Positions 1 through 10,968 of a DNA stretch of 28,795 nt are shown here, piece after piece. A model generated the notes under the pieces. The model was not told where the DNA came from. It ran no database searches and worked only from the letters and a program-made list of their open reading frames with translations. A program made the position numbers and the translations under genes. The stretch is from Reticulomyxa filosa (taxonomy: Eukaryota > Foraminifera > Reticulomyxidae). The stretch's first letter is position 1. Each line of letters starts with the position of its first letter. The stretch lies in assembly GCA_000512085.1 (NCBI GenBank), contig ASPP01002892.1:1-28795 (forward strand). Reading direction: 5' to 3'.

Positions 1-1187
1 ACGTGTAAGGTGAAGAAAATCGTAAGAGATATTTACGAAAAGCAAACTATGTTGACTCAATAGATTGGGATTGCAATCAATAAAACGAAACTGCAATTTG
101 GTGTTATTGTGGAAATGTGAATGGAGATCATTCATAATAGCCACTGTATCATTCGCAAATTGATTAAACGTTTGAATCATTTCAAAATATCTGTTTTCTT
201 TCTGATTCCAGGTGATAAATCTACCATTGCCATCTTGTCTTTGCCAATACTCTCCTCTTGGAAGTATGGCAATAAAGTGGAAAATGATATCCCCAGGATA
301 AGAATATGTCATTGATACATTTGTGAATTGTGTATAAAATTGAATCAATAACAAATGAATTTCTTTTAATACCACATTCAATGGCTCTCCACTCCCAAAA
401 TCGTTTGTTCCAATCAACAGAAATATATTCAATTGATTTGCTAAAAGACTTTGAGATGTTGAACAGAATCTCACATTATCGACATACATATCAATCATTT
501 TTTGAAATGCATTTTGCTGAAACAATCTCCATCCTACTTCTTGAATTCTATCACCATCAAGAGCATATACAAATCCTTTTTGTTTTGCATTTGCTGCAGA
601 AAAATATGTTTCAAATAATGATTTGACAGCATCACCCTGCCAGGCTCGAGTGATGCTATCACCAATGAATATATTGATGGAACAAATTGTTTCGATTGAT
701 TTTGGATCAATCTCTAATTCTTTAGTTTGTGCTTCATGGCGATTGTACCAGTTTTTCCATGTAGTAGGGGATAATTCAATTCGAGGTGTTTTCCAATTTT
801 TATTGTTTATATCATATTGTACTGAACAATTCCATGGCACACAGCCAAATCGAGAACTGGATTTGTGTGATACAGTACTGTTAGATATTCCTATCAGGTA
901 CTTGCTAAAAAAATCATCCAGTTTTCTTATTTCAACTTCTTGTGTTACCACGATTGTTGAATCTTTTGCAGTCCTATCTGTTGTTCCTTTATTGTTCTTC
1001 ACATTCCTCCTTTATTCATTTTCATTATATTATTACAACAAAGCAAACGTTAACGCTGTTGAAAGAACAGTACAGCACAGGAGCAATGTGTTTACCTCAG
1101 CGATAGTTCAGAATTAATGGTAAAAATGATCATTAGGATTGCTATAAGATACGCAACACCTCTTTGGGTGCAATATTTGTTTATCAT
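1..1187 (-). CDS. Membrane-anchored SGNH/GDSL-type esterase, 3' end off window
   Basis: Two exons are visible, 1187-1096 and 1009-1, joined across a GTAAAC...AG intron (1010-1095) with matching phase; 367 residues are seen with no stop. Residues 1-30 begin MINKYCTQRG and form a hydrophobic segment (about 11-24) that looks like a signal anchor. The hydrolase domain has block I FIGDSIT (Ser149), a block II-like GDRIQEVGWRL (about 181-191), block III GTND (231-234, Asn233) and block V DFLH (Asp361, His364), so the Ser-Asp-His triad is complete just before the window edge. The spacing resembles PAF-acetylhydrolase IB-like SGNH enzymes. N-glycosylation sequons and several cysteines fit a lumenal or extracellular catalytic domain. 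The substrate cannot be read from sequence. The splice acceptor could instead lie 3 nt downstream. Confidence 0.8.
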
Positions 1188-1500
1188 TTTTTTATAATTT
1201 TCAAAAAAAAAATATTCATAGGGGAAAAACAAGCGAAACTTCTGCTCTACTTTTTGCCATCGATCTGGAATTTAATCCTCTTCTTTACTACAACAAATAA
1301 ACCAAGTCCAAAAATGAAAACACGAGGTTTTCTTCTTACTAATGATGATGCAAAACATTCAAGCCTAGAGAGTGAGTAATAAGAGAAAAATTTCATTTGA
1401 ATATTAAAAGAATATTATTATACAAGCAATCTAACAAAGTGAAGCCCAAAGAGCACACATAACTCAAAAGACAACATGAAGAAGGTATAAAGAATTTACT
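1188..1500. other. Intergenic, no gene seen
   Basis: This gap lies between the start of the SGNH gene and the 3' end of the acyl-CoA dehydrogenase gene, both on the minus strand. It is AT-rich with a run of ten A at 1203-1212. The open frames here have no recognisable protein. It presumably holds the SGNH promoter and the dehydrogenase 3' UTR. Confidence 0.5.
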
Positions 1501-3244
1501 TTACAATTTGGCTTGTGTAGTAGCCAATTCCAACATAATTTCTTCCGAACCCGCAGCAATAGCTCCAGCTCGTATCATACGATAAAACTCTTCCACAACA
1601 GCACCACGTCCGCCTTTAACAAAACTTCTTCCACCAAAAATTTGAGAAGATTCAATGGCAATATATTGAGCCGTGCGAGAGGCATGGACCTTGAACAAAG
1701 CAATATTTCGAGCAATAGATTTGTCGTGGCGTCCAAACTTATCATATTTCAATTGATAAGCCACTTTTTCCATTAAAGCATAAACCGAAGCACATTGCCG
1801 AGCCATTTCTGCCAATTTATGACGAATTACCTGGTCGTTGTTATATTGTTGTTACTTGTTATATATACATATGTATAAATATTTTATTGACTGACTCCGA
1901 ATGGGATCATTTCAAAACTTTGAACTTTGCAAGAGAGGGAAAAAATAAATAAATAAATAAACAAATAATTAGACTTGGTGTTTGATCAAAGGCTTTCCAA
2001 ATGTGTGCCTTTCCTTGGCCCATTTAACACATTCTTCAATGGCCAAACGACAAGAAGAGACCATGTCGGCAGCGACAACAAACCGTTCGAAATTGAAGTT
2101 GTACATCAACGGTTTGAACCCCATATTTTCCTCGCCGATGATATTCGTTACTGGCACTCGGACATTGTGAAACGTCACCACTGCAGTGTCATTCAAATTC
2201 GCTCCTTGCAGTTTTATCTTCGATGTGAACAATCCAGTCGTTCGTGGCACCAATATCAACGATACACCTTGTCTTGATTTGTCTCCTTTGCATTTTTTTT
2301 ATTTTTATTTTTAAAAAGTATGTATTATATGTTAATTATTTCTTTGTTGTTAAATTTCAAACAACGACTAGAAATTTCTCAAAAGACCTGTTCTTGCCAA
2401 TGTTACAAAGTAATCCGCTCGCACTCCACCCTGATTTTTTTAATGCTTGCTTTTCAATGTATCGATCACCGGACAAACAACACAAAAATATAGCTACAAA
2501 ACAGTGATCCAATATTTCGAACCATTGATAATATAATCGTCACCTTCGCGTTTTGCGGTGGTTTGAATGTTTGCAACATCGCTTCCTCCTTTTTTTTTAT
2601 ATTATCGTTAGTATTATTATTGGATATTGCCATTGGGTTGTCTGTTTTGAGACGAACGAAAGCTTAGACGAGAACAGATGCTCGGACTGTTCCTTACCGC
2701 TCATCTCAGAAACAGCCAGAGAAATCATCTTCTCTCCCTTTCGCACTTCTTCGAACACTTGCTTGTGGATTGCATGATTTCCGAAATGCTTTACAACGGG
2801 TAAACAAATATAATGTATCCATGCTCCTTTACACATACAAATTAAATATATATGTACATACATATGAATATGTGTATATGCGTATTGCAGTGACAATTTT
2901 GGAAAAGGGACACATTTGTCACCTGTTCCTCCTTGAGCAGCCATGGTTTCGTAGCTGAAGATAATTGTGTAAAAGGGATCCCATTCACTTGAACCCTCAA
3001 ATTCCCCATATCCAAAGGGAAAGAAATAAGCGGCTGGATATTTTGTTGCCAATGTACTCATCAACTCTCGTGGCAATTGCTTGTCTTCATTGGACTTGCT
3101 GTAGCCTTCCCAGTATTTGCTTATCACTTCTTTGAACACGTCACGAATGTAGGTTCGAAAACGATAATGTCTTTCTGTGTAATAAGGACTTAAATGTTTA
3201 TCAAAGTCCACCAATGTTTGAAATTCTTCTCTATCATTGCTCAT
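1501..3244 (-). CDS. Acyl-CoA dehydrogenase, PTS1-like C-terminus (6 exons, 406 aa)
   Basis: Exons are 3244-2923, 2826-2698, 2588-2503, 2430-2388, 2285-1975 and 1830-1501; all phases agree. The product would oxidise acyl-CoA to 2-enoyl-CoA using FAD. Recognisable landmarks are [13 protein letters not shown] (flavin and substrate region), the [11 protein letters not shown] strand, [21 protein letters not shown], the R-x-x-FGKPL helix and the C-terminal [13 protein letters not shown] and GSEEIM segments. The order and wording match the single-domain part of the fungal cytochrome-b5-linked acyl-CoA dehydrogenase group, but no cytochrome b5 domain is present. The MCAD-type catalytic Glu is replaced (IAAGSEE); Glu260 in NFNFERF sits where LCAD and IVD keep their catalytic base. 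The protein ends QAKL, a plausible peroxisomal PTS1 (AKL). The ATG at 3244 is the only sensible start. Confidence 0.9.
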
Positions 3245-3719
3245 GTTGCACAGTTATTTTATTGTTTTGGTAAAAAATTAAAAGCCGAATTTCAAAGCTG
3301 CGAGCCAGTACAAAAGCAAACACATTCTAGAACTTGTCATTTTGACTACAAACAACATAAAATCTTTTTATAATCGTAACAAGAAATTGGAAAGCTTTTT
3401 GAATAAAGCAGCAAATATCACATACTTAAATTGCATTACTATGAAGAAATTTCTAACCGGATGAACAGTGCAAAAAGTGATTTAAAATTGATAATCACTT
3501 TTGACAAAATGAATTACTGGTACAGTTTTTGTAATTGTTTAGGGGAGCAGAAAAAAAAAGGAAAACGTTGTTTACATGATGAACTTTCATTAAAAATTTG
3601 TGTCATATTATCTCTTTTGAACTTATTGAAAAAAAGCAATGCTTTTTTTACAATGTAAATAAAATCCCTTTTTGTTAGATACCAAATCAAAAAAACAAAA
3701 CAAAAAAAATGTACTGCGG
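3245..3719. other. Intergenic, no gene; contains inverted repeat
   Basis: This region lies between the dehydrogenase start (3244) and the SMC1 stop (3720), so it should contain the dehydrogenase promoter and the SMC1 3' UTR. A perfect 10-bp inverted repeat (AAAAGTGATT / AATCACTTTT) occupies 3473-3502 with a 10-nt loop. No coding region is supported. Confidence 0.5.
3473..3502. repeat. 10-bp perfect inverted repeat
   Basis: The left arm AAAAGTGATT is at 3473-3482 and the right arm AATCACTTTT at 3493-3502, about 230 bp upstream of the dehydrogenase ATG. Part of it (ATTGATAATCACTT, 3487-3500) recurs exactly upstream of SMC1 at 9352-9365. It could be a protein-binding site or chance in AT-rich DNA. 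Confidence 0.5.
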
Positions 3720-6700
3720 TTACGAGTATCTTTTTAATTCCAAGTGCAAGCAGCCTGACGATTGAATGTCCTGATGTTTGTATACTCCAACTAATGCATC
3801 AGCATATTGGAAGAATTTGTCTTTCAAAGAAATAACAATGACAGACAGCTCCTGTTTGGAAGCTTTATCCCGGAGAAATCGGCTGAGCCTCTGTACATTG
3901 TCTTTGTCCAACGCAGCATCCACTTCATCTAAAACAAAAAATGGGGCCTGATTGAACGAATGCATGGCAAACAGCAAAGCCAAACTGGCCATTGATTTTT
4001 CGCCACCACTGAGCTGGTCCATATTTCGAAAAGGTTTTCCAGGGGGTTGAGCAGTGTAATACAGTTCTTGAGCGAATGGCATAGCCACAGCAGATAATTT
4101 GAGATTGGCATGACCATGGACATCCGATTTGAACTTTTTTAAGTCGGGATCAAAAGCGGGTGTCAAATTTCCGTAAATAGCACCAATGACAGATCGAACA
4201 TGATTGTAACTTTTCATGAAGGCGTCAGTTCTATCTTTTTTGACCTTTTCGTAAGCATCCGTGGCTTTCAGCAATCGTTCGCGCAGCTTTTCTCTTTCAT
4301 TTTTGAACTCATTGTACGTTTTTGCCAATGACTCGTACTGATCATCGGCCTTAAAGTTTGGATACATGTCTTTCAGCTCTTTGTCTAACTTGTCGATTTT
4401 GTCCTTGAAGTCCTTAATGGCTCGATTTTGCTCCGCGCTGTCTTCAAAGCGAGCCTTTGGATTGGCTTCCATCGCACTAAAGTCGATGTCGTTCAGATTC
4501 AATTGACTGCCACTGATGTTCTCTCTCTTTTCCTCTTGTGGCTCCGGCGACGACTCATATTGATCACTGCTCGAGCCGTCCTCCTTTCTTCGACGTTTCC
4601 GGCGATGTCCAGCCTCTTTTTCCTCTTTGTCTTTCGCCATTTTTCTTTTGCGTTTTTTCCCAATTTTTGGTTCTTCCTTTTTCTTTTCTTCTTCTTCCTC
4701 TTCCTTTTCTTCTTCTTCTTCTTCCTTTTCTTCTTTCTCATCCGCTCTTTTTCTCTTTGCCCTCTTTCGTTTGCGTTTGGTTTCTTCTCGTAAGTCCACG
4801 GCGTCCAACTGGGCCTCTCGCAAGTGATTGTGGACAGAGAGCTCCATCTTCTCAATCAGAGACTCCCACGAACTGATTTCCGTTTGCGCTTTTTTCATCG
4901 CCTCTCTTTCTTGGTCGCTTTGCTTTTTCAGATTCGCCATTTCTTGTCGTTGCTCTTTTAACTCTTCCATCAGCTCATTCTGCTGCTTTTCGAGCTGGTG
5001 GTATTCCTTCTCTTCGCTTTTGTGTGTGCTTGTCGCGCCGCTTTGTCCTTTCATCAGCTATTGTAAACATACGTTCATTGTACTTATACACAAAACTCAT
5101 TATATATATATGTATATATCCATGTATATGCATATTTAAATATCTTTTTTGAACAATAAACTGTTTTCAATTGTGATTCCAAGTCTTTGATTTTCTTTTT
5201 GGTAGCATTGAGTTGTTCGTCCACATTTCTTGAATTTGCAAATTCCAACTTGTTTTTAATTTCTTGGATATTGCCTTGCAACGCTTGCTTTTGCTCATCT
5301 CTTTTTTGAATGCGTTCCAGCTTTTGTTCTTCAAACTCTTGCACTGACGAAAAGTTGACCTCTTTCAAAAACTTGGCAAAAATTTTGTTTTCTTTTTCGC
5401 GGATTTCAAATTCACAGTTTTGCAAAGCTTCTCTGGCGTCGTTCACCATTTTCTGTCGCTTGTTTATTTCCGGTGACAACTTTGTCATTTCCTTATTGAC
5501 ATTGCTCAAGCCTTCTTGCTGTTGCTTCAACAACTCATTCAAGGCTTGGATACGATTGTTCTTATCGGCCAAGTTCCTCTCCACGTCTTGAATTAAGGAT
5601 TGAATGTCCTCTTCGCTTTTGTCCGTGTCGAATCGATCGTTTATGTCTCGCAACTGTTGCAGCAAGTCGTCTCGTTTCGTCTCGATTCGTTTCAACGCAT
5701 TTTCGTCCCATCGATTGGCGCGATCTTGCGTGTTGCCGTGATTCGACCCTCCCGTGATGTTGCCATTCGGCGATATCATACTGCCATCTTCACACACAAT
5801 ACGGATCTTTTGACCCCGAGACCCGTACGCGATGCGTCTGGCCTCTTCCAAGTCTCTCACGATAATGGTCGTCCCTAACGCGTACAACACTGCTGGCTCG
5901 AACTGCTCTGGATATTTAATCACATCCACGGCCTGCAAGCAAAAACAAGACATTATGCATTTCAAAATGGTACACTGCAATTACAGTTCGCCAAAAAAAA
6001 AAAATAATAATAAAATACTAAACTGGAACAGCGGTGCCACCCAATCTTCGCAATCCTTGGTCGATTGGTTCGACACGTACGTGATTCAAAGGAATAAATG
6101 TCATTCGGCCACGCTTGCATTGCTTCAAGTATTCGATGCATTGCATACACGTGTCTTTAGAATCGACCACGACCGCGTCGTAATTCACTCCCAAGGCAAT
6201 ACTGATTGCAATGTTGTATTTCCTGGACGTTGGAGGAGCCAAATCGGCAAGACAGCCATAAACCCCACTGAACATTTGTTGCATGTTGCTCAACAACTCC
6301 CGTTGATCCCTTTTCTTTCGATTATCACTGTTGATTTTTTTTTTTTTTTGGATCGATTATTCTTTCAACTTTTGTGTGAATTTTTTTTAAAATCCAAAGA
6401 GAATCAAAATACAAACCGAATGGTGATGTCACTCTGTTCAAATTGTCTCAAGACACTTTCCAGCTCTTCGTTTACTTTGTTTCTTTGCTCACTACACAGC
6501 GCAAGTTAAACACATAATTTTTTTTTGACAAGTCCGGTCTTATACAACGTGTGAGAACAAAAACAATGAAAGATCCAACTTACGTTAGTGCAGAGAATTT
6601 TGTGTGATATTCAGCTAATTCCTTTCTTAAATTTTCACGTTCTCCATTCAATTCTTTCGTTTCTGCTCCCAATTCGGAGATTTCATACTTTTTTTTTTCG

Positions 6701-9040
6701 TTTTACAATTTGTTTAAGAGAACACATTACAATCTTATTACATTTTTTCAACCAATCAAAAAACACACAACATCACATGAAAAATTATTTAACTTGAAAT
6801 TGAGCAGCTTCTGTTTGAAAAGATTTTTGTCGTTCTTTGTATGCATCCATTTCCGTTTCAAGAGATTTCAATTGATTCTTTCATCAAAAAAAAAATGGAA
6901 TAGAAAAACATCAGAGGAAAAAATATAATTTTTTTCTAAACTTTTACGGCCACAAACTGGCGCTCCAATTTGTCTTTGGTTTCATTTTTTTCTGCTGTCT
7001 CTCGATATGCCTCTTCTTTGCATTTTCTGTATTGCTGATACTGAGCTTCTGCTAATTCAACTTGAGGTTCGTCTTCTCTTGTTTTCTTTTCAAACTCTTT
7101 CATTTCTCTCTCTGCTCCCTAAAAAAGAAGAATAAGCTTTCCTTAACAAACGCTTCACCTTGTTTTGGACATGTGTATTTTATTGGTTTTGAAAAGTACG
7201 AACCTGCAATTCGGCCTCCAAACTTTTCGCTTCGTTTGCACTTTCATCGTTTTGATGAGTTAATTTTGTTATATCTTTGTTTTCTTTTTGTATTTGTTTC
7301 TCCAATTCTGATTTTTTCATTTGGATGTTTTCCAAGTCCAAAGCCGCTTTGCTCAGTTTTTCTTTTTGCTTTTTTAATGTCTTTTCCATTTTTTTGGCGT
7401 TTCTTTTTTTTTTTATAAAAAATTAAGTGTTAAAAAAAACACAAAGATATTTATTTTATCGGATTTTTAAAATGTCGTGTTATTTTTTTAAAAAAATTTA
7501 AGATATGTACGCGTGTATATGTTTAAAAAAAAAAAGCGAAACGTTTGTGCTTTGCTCAAATCGGCTTGTTTGGATAAAATGACTTCGTCGTTTTCTTCCA
7601 GTCTTTTCTTAATTGTTTCCACTTCCTGCAAATGAACAAGTAAGATAAAATCTAACTGGTCTGAAAAATTTAAAAATTCTCTCTTTTCAGTTTGCCGATA
7701 TGATAAAACTAAACTTGATTCTTGGTTTCAATTCCCTCTGTGGCAATTGCCAAATCCTCGCGTAAATTGTACAATTGAAACATATAATATTCTCTTTGTG
7801 TTTCTCTTAATTCTTGCATCTTTTCAGTAAATGCTCTCGCTTCCTCCTTTTGTCTTCTCATATTTGATTTCTCTTTTGTTAAGTTTTTCCTTTTTCAACA
7901 AACAAATCCATATCTTTTTGGACCTATACAAAAAATTGGGTGAGTAGTGATTTGATTGGTTTGAACATCTCTCAATCAGCAAACAAACAAAAAACAGAAA
8001 CACAAAAGTACCTCTTCTTTTTCTTTGAATTTTTGATCATACTCTTCCTTGTATTGAATGGACCCCGACACTCGCTCCATCTATTTGTAATTTGATTAGT
8101 GGCAAAAAAAAAAGCAACATCAATACCTCAAACACAAGGCACATTCCAAAAGAAGAAAACATTTTGGGTATTACATACCCATTCGACTAGCTGTTTGCCA
8201 TTTTTTTGCGCAATTAATTCCACATCTCCCTGATAAACTAAAAAATTGGGTGACTTGACATCAACCCCAATTAGTTTCAACTTCGGTCATGTCATATTAC
8301 ACATACAAACACACAAGTCATTTGAAATGACCTGCGCCGACCAACAAAAAAAAAAACAAGTTTGATTGGCTGAACTTGATCTTTGTACTCTTGAGATTTC
8401 ACTCGCACGCCATTGACAAAATGAGTGATTGGTGAGGATTGTGTTCTTCGGATAGTCCGCTTAAATGAATATTCAGTGCCGCTTTCATACTCAGTATATA
8501 CCAATTCCACCGATGCACTAGATCCAACAAAATAAAAATGAAAAATAATAAATAATTCAAAAAAACAAAACAAAAATGTTTTGTGGTCTCTTTTAACGAT
8601 GTTGGGTCGCCGTTTTCATCATTTGGCGGTGATTTGTGAATGAGATCTTCCACTTTTTTCCCTCTCAGATCGTGTGCTTGTTGTCCGAAAACAAATGATA
8701 TCGCGTCCATTATATTTGATTTCCCGCTGCCATTTGGTCCGATGATACATGAAAAGTTATCAAAAGGTCCTAGCACAGATGTTCCTCCCCAGGACTTAAA
8801 ATTTTCTATTATTAATCGGGTTATTCTTCCTTTCGCTTTTTGAAAAGGGGATATTGGTTTGATTCTTCGCACATGTCCGGAACTTTTTCCACCGGACATG
8901 TTTACATCACCGTCATCACTTACCACCGACGGAGCCCGGCTTGACTCTCTTTCGACATGAGAATGAGAGGGTGACAAGGTACCTGCGCGGGCATTATGTA
9001 ATCGTCTATCACTTGAACTACTTATCTGAAAACTTGACAT
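3720..9040 (-). CDS. SMC1: Cohesin subunit SMC1 (14 exons, about 1364 aa; one frameshift)
   Basis: Exons are 9040-8598, 8517-8376, 8280-8179, 8080-8012, 7923-7715, 7625-7543, 7402-7204, 7118-6948, 6877-6794, 6687-6584, 6491-6417, 6327-6024, 5932-5162 and 5057-3720. SMC1 is an ABC-type ATPase that forms the cohesin ring with SMC3 in the nucleus. Walker A GPNGSGKS is at 101-108, then FLVYQGDVE, the first coiled coil, a hinge (about 575-735, GVYGCLADL to EEARRIAYG), the second coiled coil, signature LSGGEK (about 1268-1273) and Walker B FFVLDEVDAALD (about 1292-1303, catalytic Glu about 1297). The ending VISLKDKF...ADALVGVY identifies SMC1 rather than SMC2-6. Oddities: a 65-residue Ser-rich N-terminal extension, a Lys/Arg/Glu insert at about 1013-1100, and a one-base deficit in exon 5 (T5 run, 7884-7888) breaking the frame. 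An in-frame upstream ATG at 9085 is less likely. Confidence 0.95.
4515..4778 (-). other. SMC1: Region encoding Lys/Arg/Glu-rich insert of SMC1
   Basis: About 88 codons (residues 1013-1100) encode alternating basic blocks (KRKRKRAKRKR, KKRKRK, RRKRRRK) and poly-Glu blocks. They sit in the second coiled-coil arm just before the conserved LNLNDIDFSAM segment. The basic blocks resemble nuclear localisation signals. The surrounding exon is open throughout, so this is coding low complexity, not an intron. Confidence 0.7.
7884..7888 (-). other. SMC1: Apparent -1 frameshift in SMC1 exon 5
   Basis: Entering exon 5 in phase 0 reads VQKDMDLFVEKGK and then hits a stop, while the rest of the exon reads NLTKEKSNMRRQKEEA in another frame. 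The two join smoothly if this run has one more base. Exon 5 is 209 nt; 210 nt would keep all flanking phases. Confidence 0.75.
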
Positions 9041-9351
9041 TTCTGTAACAATTTTGATTAAAACATATCCAGAACAAAAAACCAAGGGCTTTTAGTTTAT
9101 TTTTTAAAGTCCTTGAAACTACTGAAAACACAGAAGACGTACCAAAGACGGGACTGAAACAAACAGGGAAGAGTGAAAATTCTGTTATGTGTACTACTTT
9201 TGAAGGGAAACAGTTGATTATAGTGTTTCTAGATGGATTGGCACTAAGCTCTCTATGCAAGATAATGTGATTTGTACACAAAAGCACTTAAACAAGTGTA
9301 AAAAAAGTGAGTATTTCACTGTGCAAAAAAAGTTATAAAATTACAGAAAAT

Positions 9352-9365
9352 ATTGATAATCACTT
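9352..9365. promoter_or_regulatory. 14-bp motif shared by two upstream regions
   Basis: ATTGATAATCACTT occurs here, about 312 bp upstream of the SMC1 ATG, and identically at 3487-3500 upstream of the dehydrogenase ATG. Both copies are preceded by a GTGCAAAAA tract (about 3467 and 9321). This may be a shared regulatory element or a relic of a repeat; function is not shown. Confidence 0.3.
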
Positions 9366-10026
9366 AATTTTATTCAATCTACAAAGAACATTTTGAACCT
9401 TACCACTGTATATATAGTATTAAGATTTTTTTAGATTTGCAAACTACTGTAAGGTAATAAATTTAAAATTTATTGAAAACAGATCATTTGACTGAAAAAT
9501 CGAAGGATCAATTTGATAACTTTTTAAAGTCTGTTGATATTCATCATTTTTTAGACAAAATTAGTGTAAAGTTGTTTGTTAAATTTTCAAATTTTAAAAT
9601 TTGCGAAAAATTTAAGTTAATTTTATTTTGTGAAGGACATTTGCAAATTCACACATTCCTTTATCTCACGACCCCGGTATTCGTTTTTTGAACAGTAGCT
9701 CCTTTTAGACAAAACTTTTCTTTAGTTAAATTTTTACTTTTAAATTTTAGCTTAATTGTTGCGTCAGCAGAAAACATTACTAGCATTACCGCTTAATGAT
9801 GCTATGAGATTTTGCTGCTTTCTTTAGGCAGTGATTCTGTCCCAAAAGACAAGCTTCTTCATGTAATAGAAATAAGAATATCAGTCATACCATTGAATTT
9901 GTTGTCATTAATGTCAAGTAGATTTTAATATCTGATTATATGTTAATTTGAAAAGTATAAGTAGAAATGTGTAAAAGATCATTGCGTATATCAATCTACT
10001 TATCATAGTTAGAAAAAAGAAAACTT

Positions 10027-10240
10027 TACAAACTAGTTGCAAAACATTAATGGCAACTGATTGTAAGAAAATAATATCAACTAGTTACAAAGTATTAACG
10101 TCGAAGTTGCAAAACATCAACACCAACCAGTTGCAAAAATTCAATCTACAAAACATCAATGCCAGCCTTTATCAAAGCATTGATGTCAACAAATCGCAAA
10201 ACACGAATACCAACAAGTTGCCATCATTATACGTGCAGAC
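10027..10240 (+). repeat. Degenerate 24-nt tandem repeat (minisatellite)
   Basis: About eight to nine imperfect copies of a unit close to CAACTAGTTGCAAAACATCA follow one another; the unit is about 24 nt including four further bases. The period is a multiple of three, so an open frame (10050-10253) carries imperfect 8-residue repeats such as LQNINTNQ. No start context, introns or homology support a real gene. Confidence 0.6.
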
Positions 10241-10860
10241 AGTGCTAAAATGACTTATTCAAAAGGAAAAGTTGACATTTTACTTAATCCACTTGAGAAA
10301 TTACTTAATTCCAGCAACAATATACGCAAAAGCAATGCAAAAATATTACATGATAAAGCAACAGACAATCAGTAACACGAAAGACGTTAAACATTCGGAA
10401 ATTTAAAGTTTAATCAAATAAGCTTTGATAAAAAATAAACGAACGGAAAAAGTTCTGTAAATAAATGTCGGATAGTACTGTTTAAAGTAACATATGGAAG
10501 AATTTTTTGGAATCTGAATGTTCAAGTATCATAGTTTCTAGAAATCAAATTGAACTTATCAAAGTGACTTAGTTTGCTAAGAATTTACCGAAAGTTCAAA
10601 GAATTGTACATTTAATTTTCAAATGAACTTTAAATCAAGATAAATTTACTAATATACTGGTTCACTATTAAATTTTTTAAAAACAGCTTTTTATTAAGTC
10701 GAAATTAATTACAAATAGTTTTTATTTTTTCCATTGCTTTTAATATTTACACTATTTTTTATCAATACAATATAATTAAGATATCTAGTTTTCTTTCTTC
10801 GATACAGCTGTTTAAAAACTTTAAAACGTTACATACAAAAATTGGCAGTTAAAGTAGTGA

Positions 10861-10868
10861 TATAAATA
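10861..10868 (+). promoter_or_regulatory. TATA-like element upstream of DUF5054-like gene
   Basis: TATAAATA lies 108 bp before the ATG at 10969. In DNA this AT-rich such a match is common, so the assignment is tentative. Confidence 0.25.
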
Positions 10869-10968
10869 GATCATGGATTATCGAAATAGAGACCACAATT
10901 CTTTTAAAGGCAAAGACGACTTTATGCCCCCTTTGTGGAATTGAAACATATATCCACCTAATATACAA

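Larger units (their letters stand above)
9041..10968. other. Long intergenic region between divergent genes
   Basis: This 1.9 kb lies between the starts of SMC1 (minus) and the DUF5054-like gene (plus). It is very AT-rich. Short open frames, for example at 9473-9691 and 10050-10253, match nothing I recognise. It contains a 24-nt degenerate minisatellite at 10027-10240, a motif shared with the dehydrogenase upstream region at 9352-9365, and a TATA-like sequence at 10861-10868. Confidence 0.5.

Noticed and set aside
623-1117. Plus-strand open frame of 164 codons
   Set aside because: It is antisense to the SGNH hydrolase coding sequence, which has catalytic motifs and a consistent intron; the plus frame has no family signal.
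1975-2277. Plus-strand open frame of 100 codons
   Set aside because: Antisense shadow of dehydrogenase exon 5.
4428-4876. Several long open frames on both strands overlapping the SMC1 charged region
   Set aside because: They are alternate-frame readings of the repetitive Lys/Arg/Glu codons of SMC1 exon 14.
8399-8597. SMC1 exon 1 read through into the following sequence
   Set aside because: The read-through loses SMC similarity at the GTTAAA donor; splicing to 8517 restores the family sequence SASVELVYTEYESG.
10027-10240. CRISPR-like array
   Set aside because: Units are degenerate and contiguous with no unique spacers, and the window is eukaryotic.
10050-10253. Possible small repeat-protein gene
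   Set aside because: The open frame follows from the codon-multiple minisatellite period; no homology or gene context supports it.
9041-10860. tRNA or other structured RNA genes in the long intergenic region
   Set aside because: I found no tRNA-like B-box or cloverleaf by eye; a covariance-model scan would be needed to exclude one.
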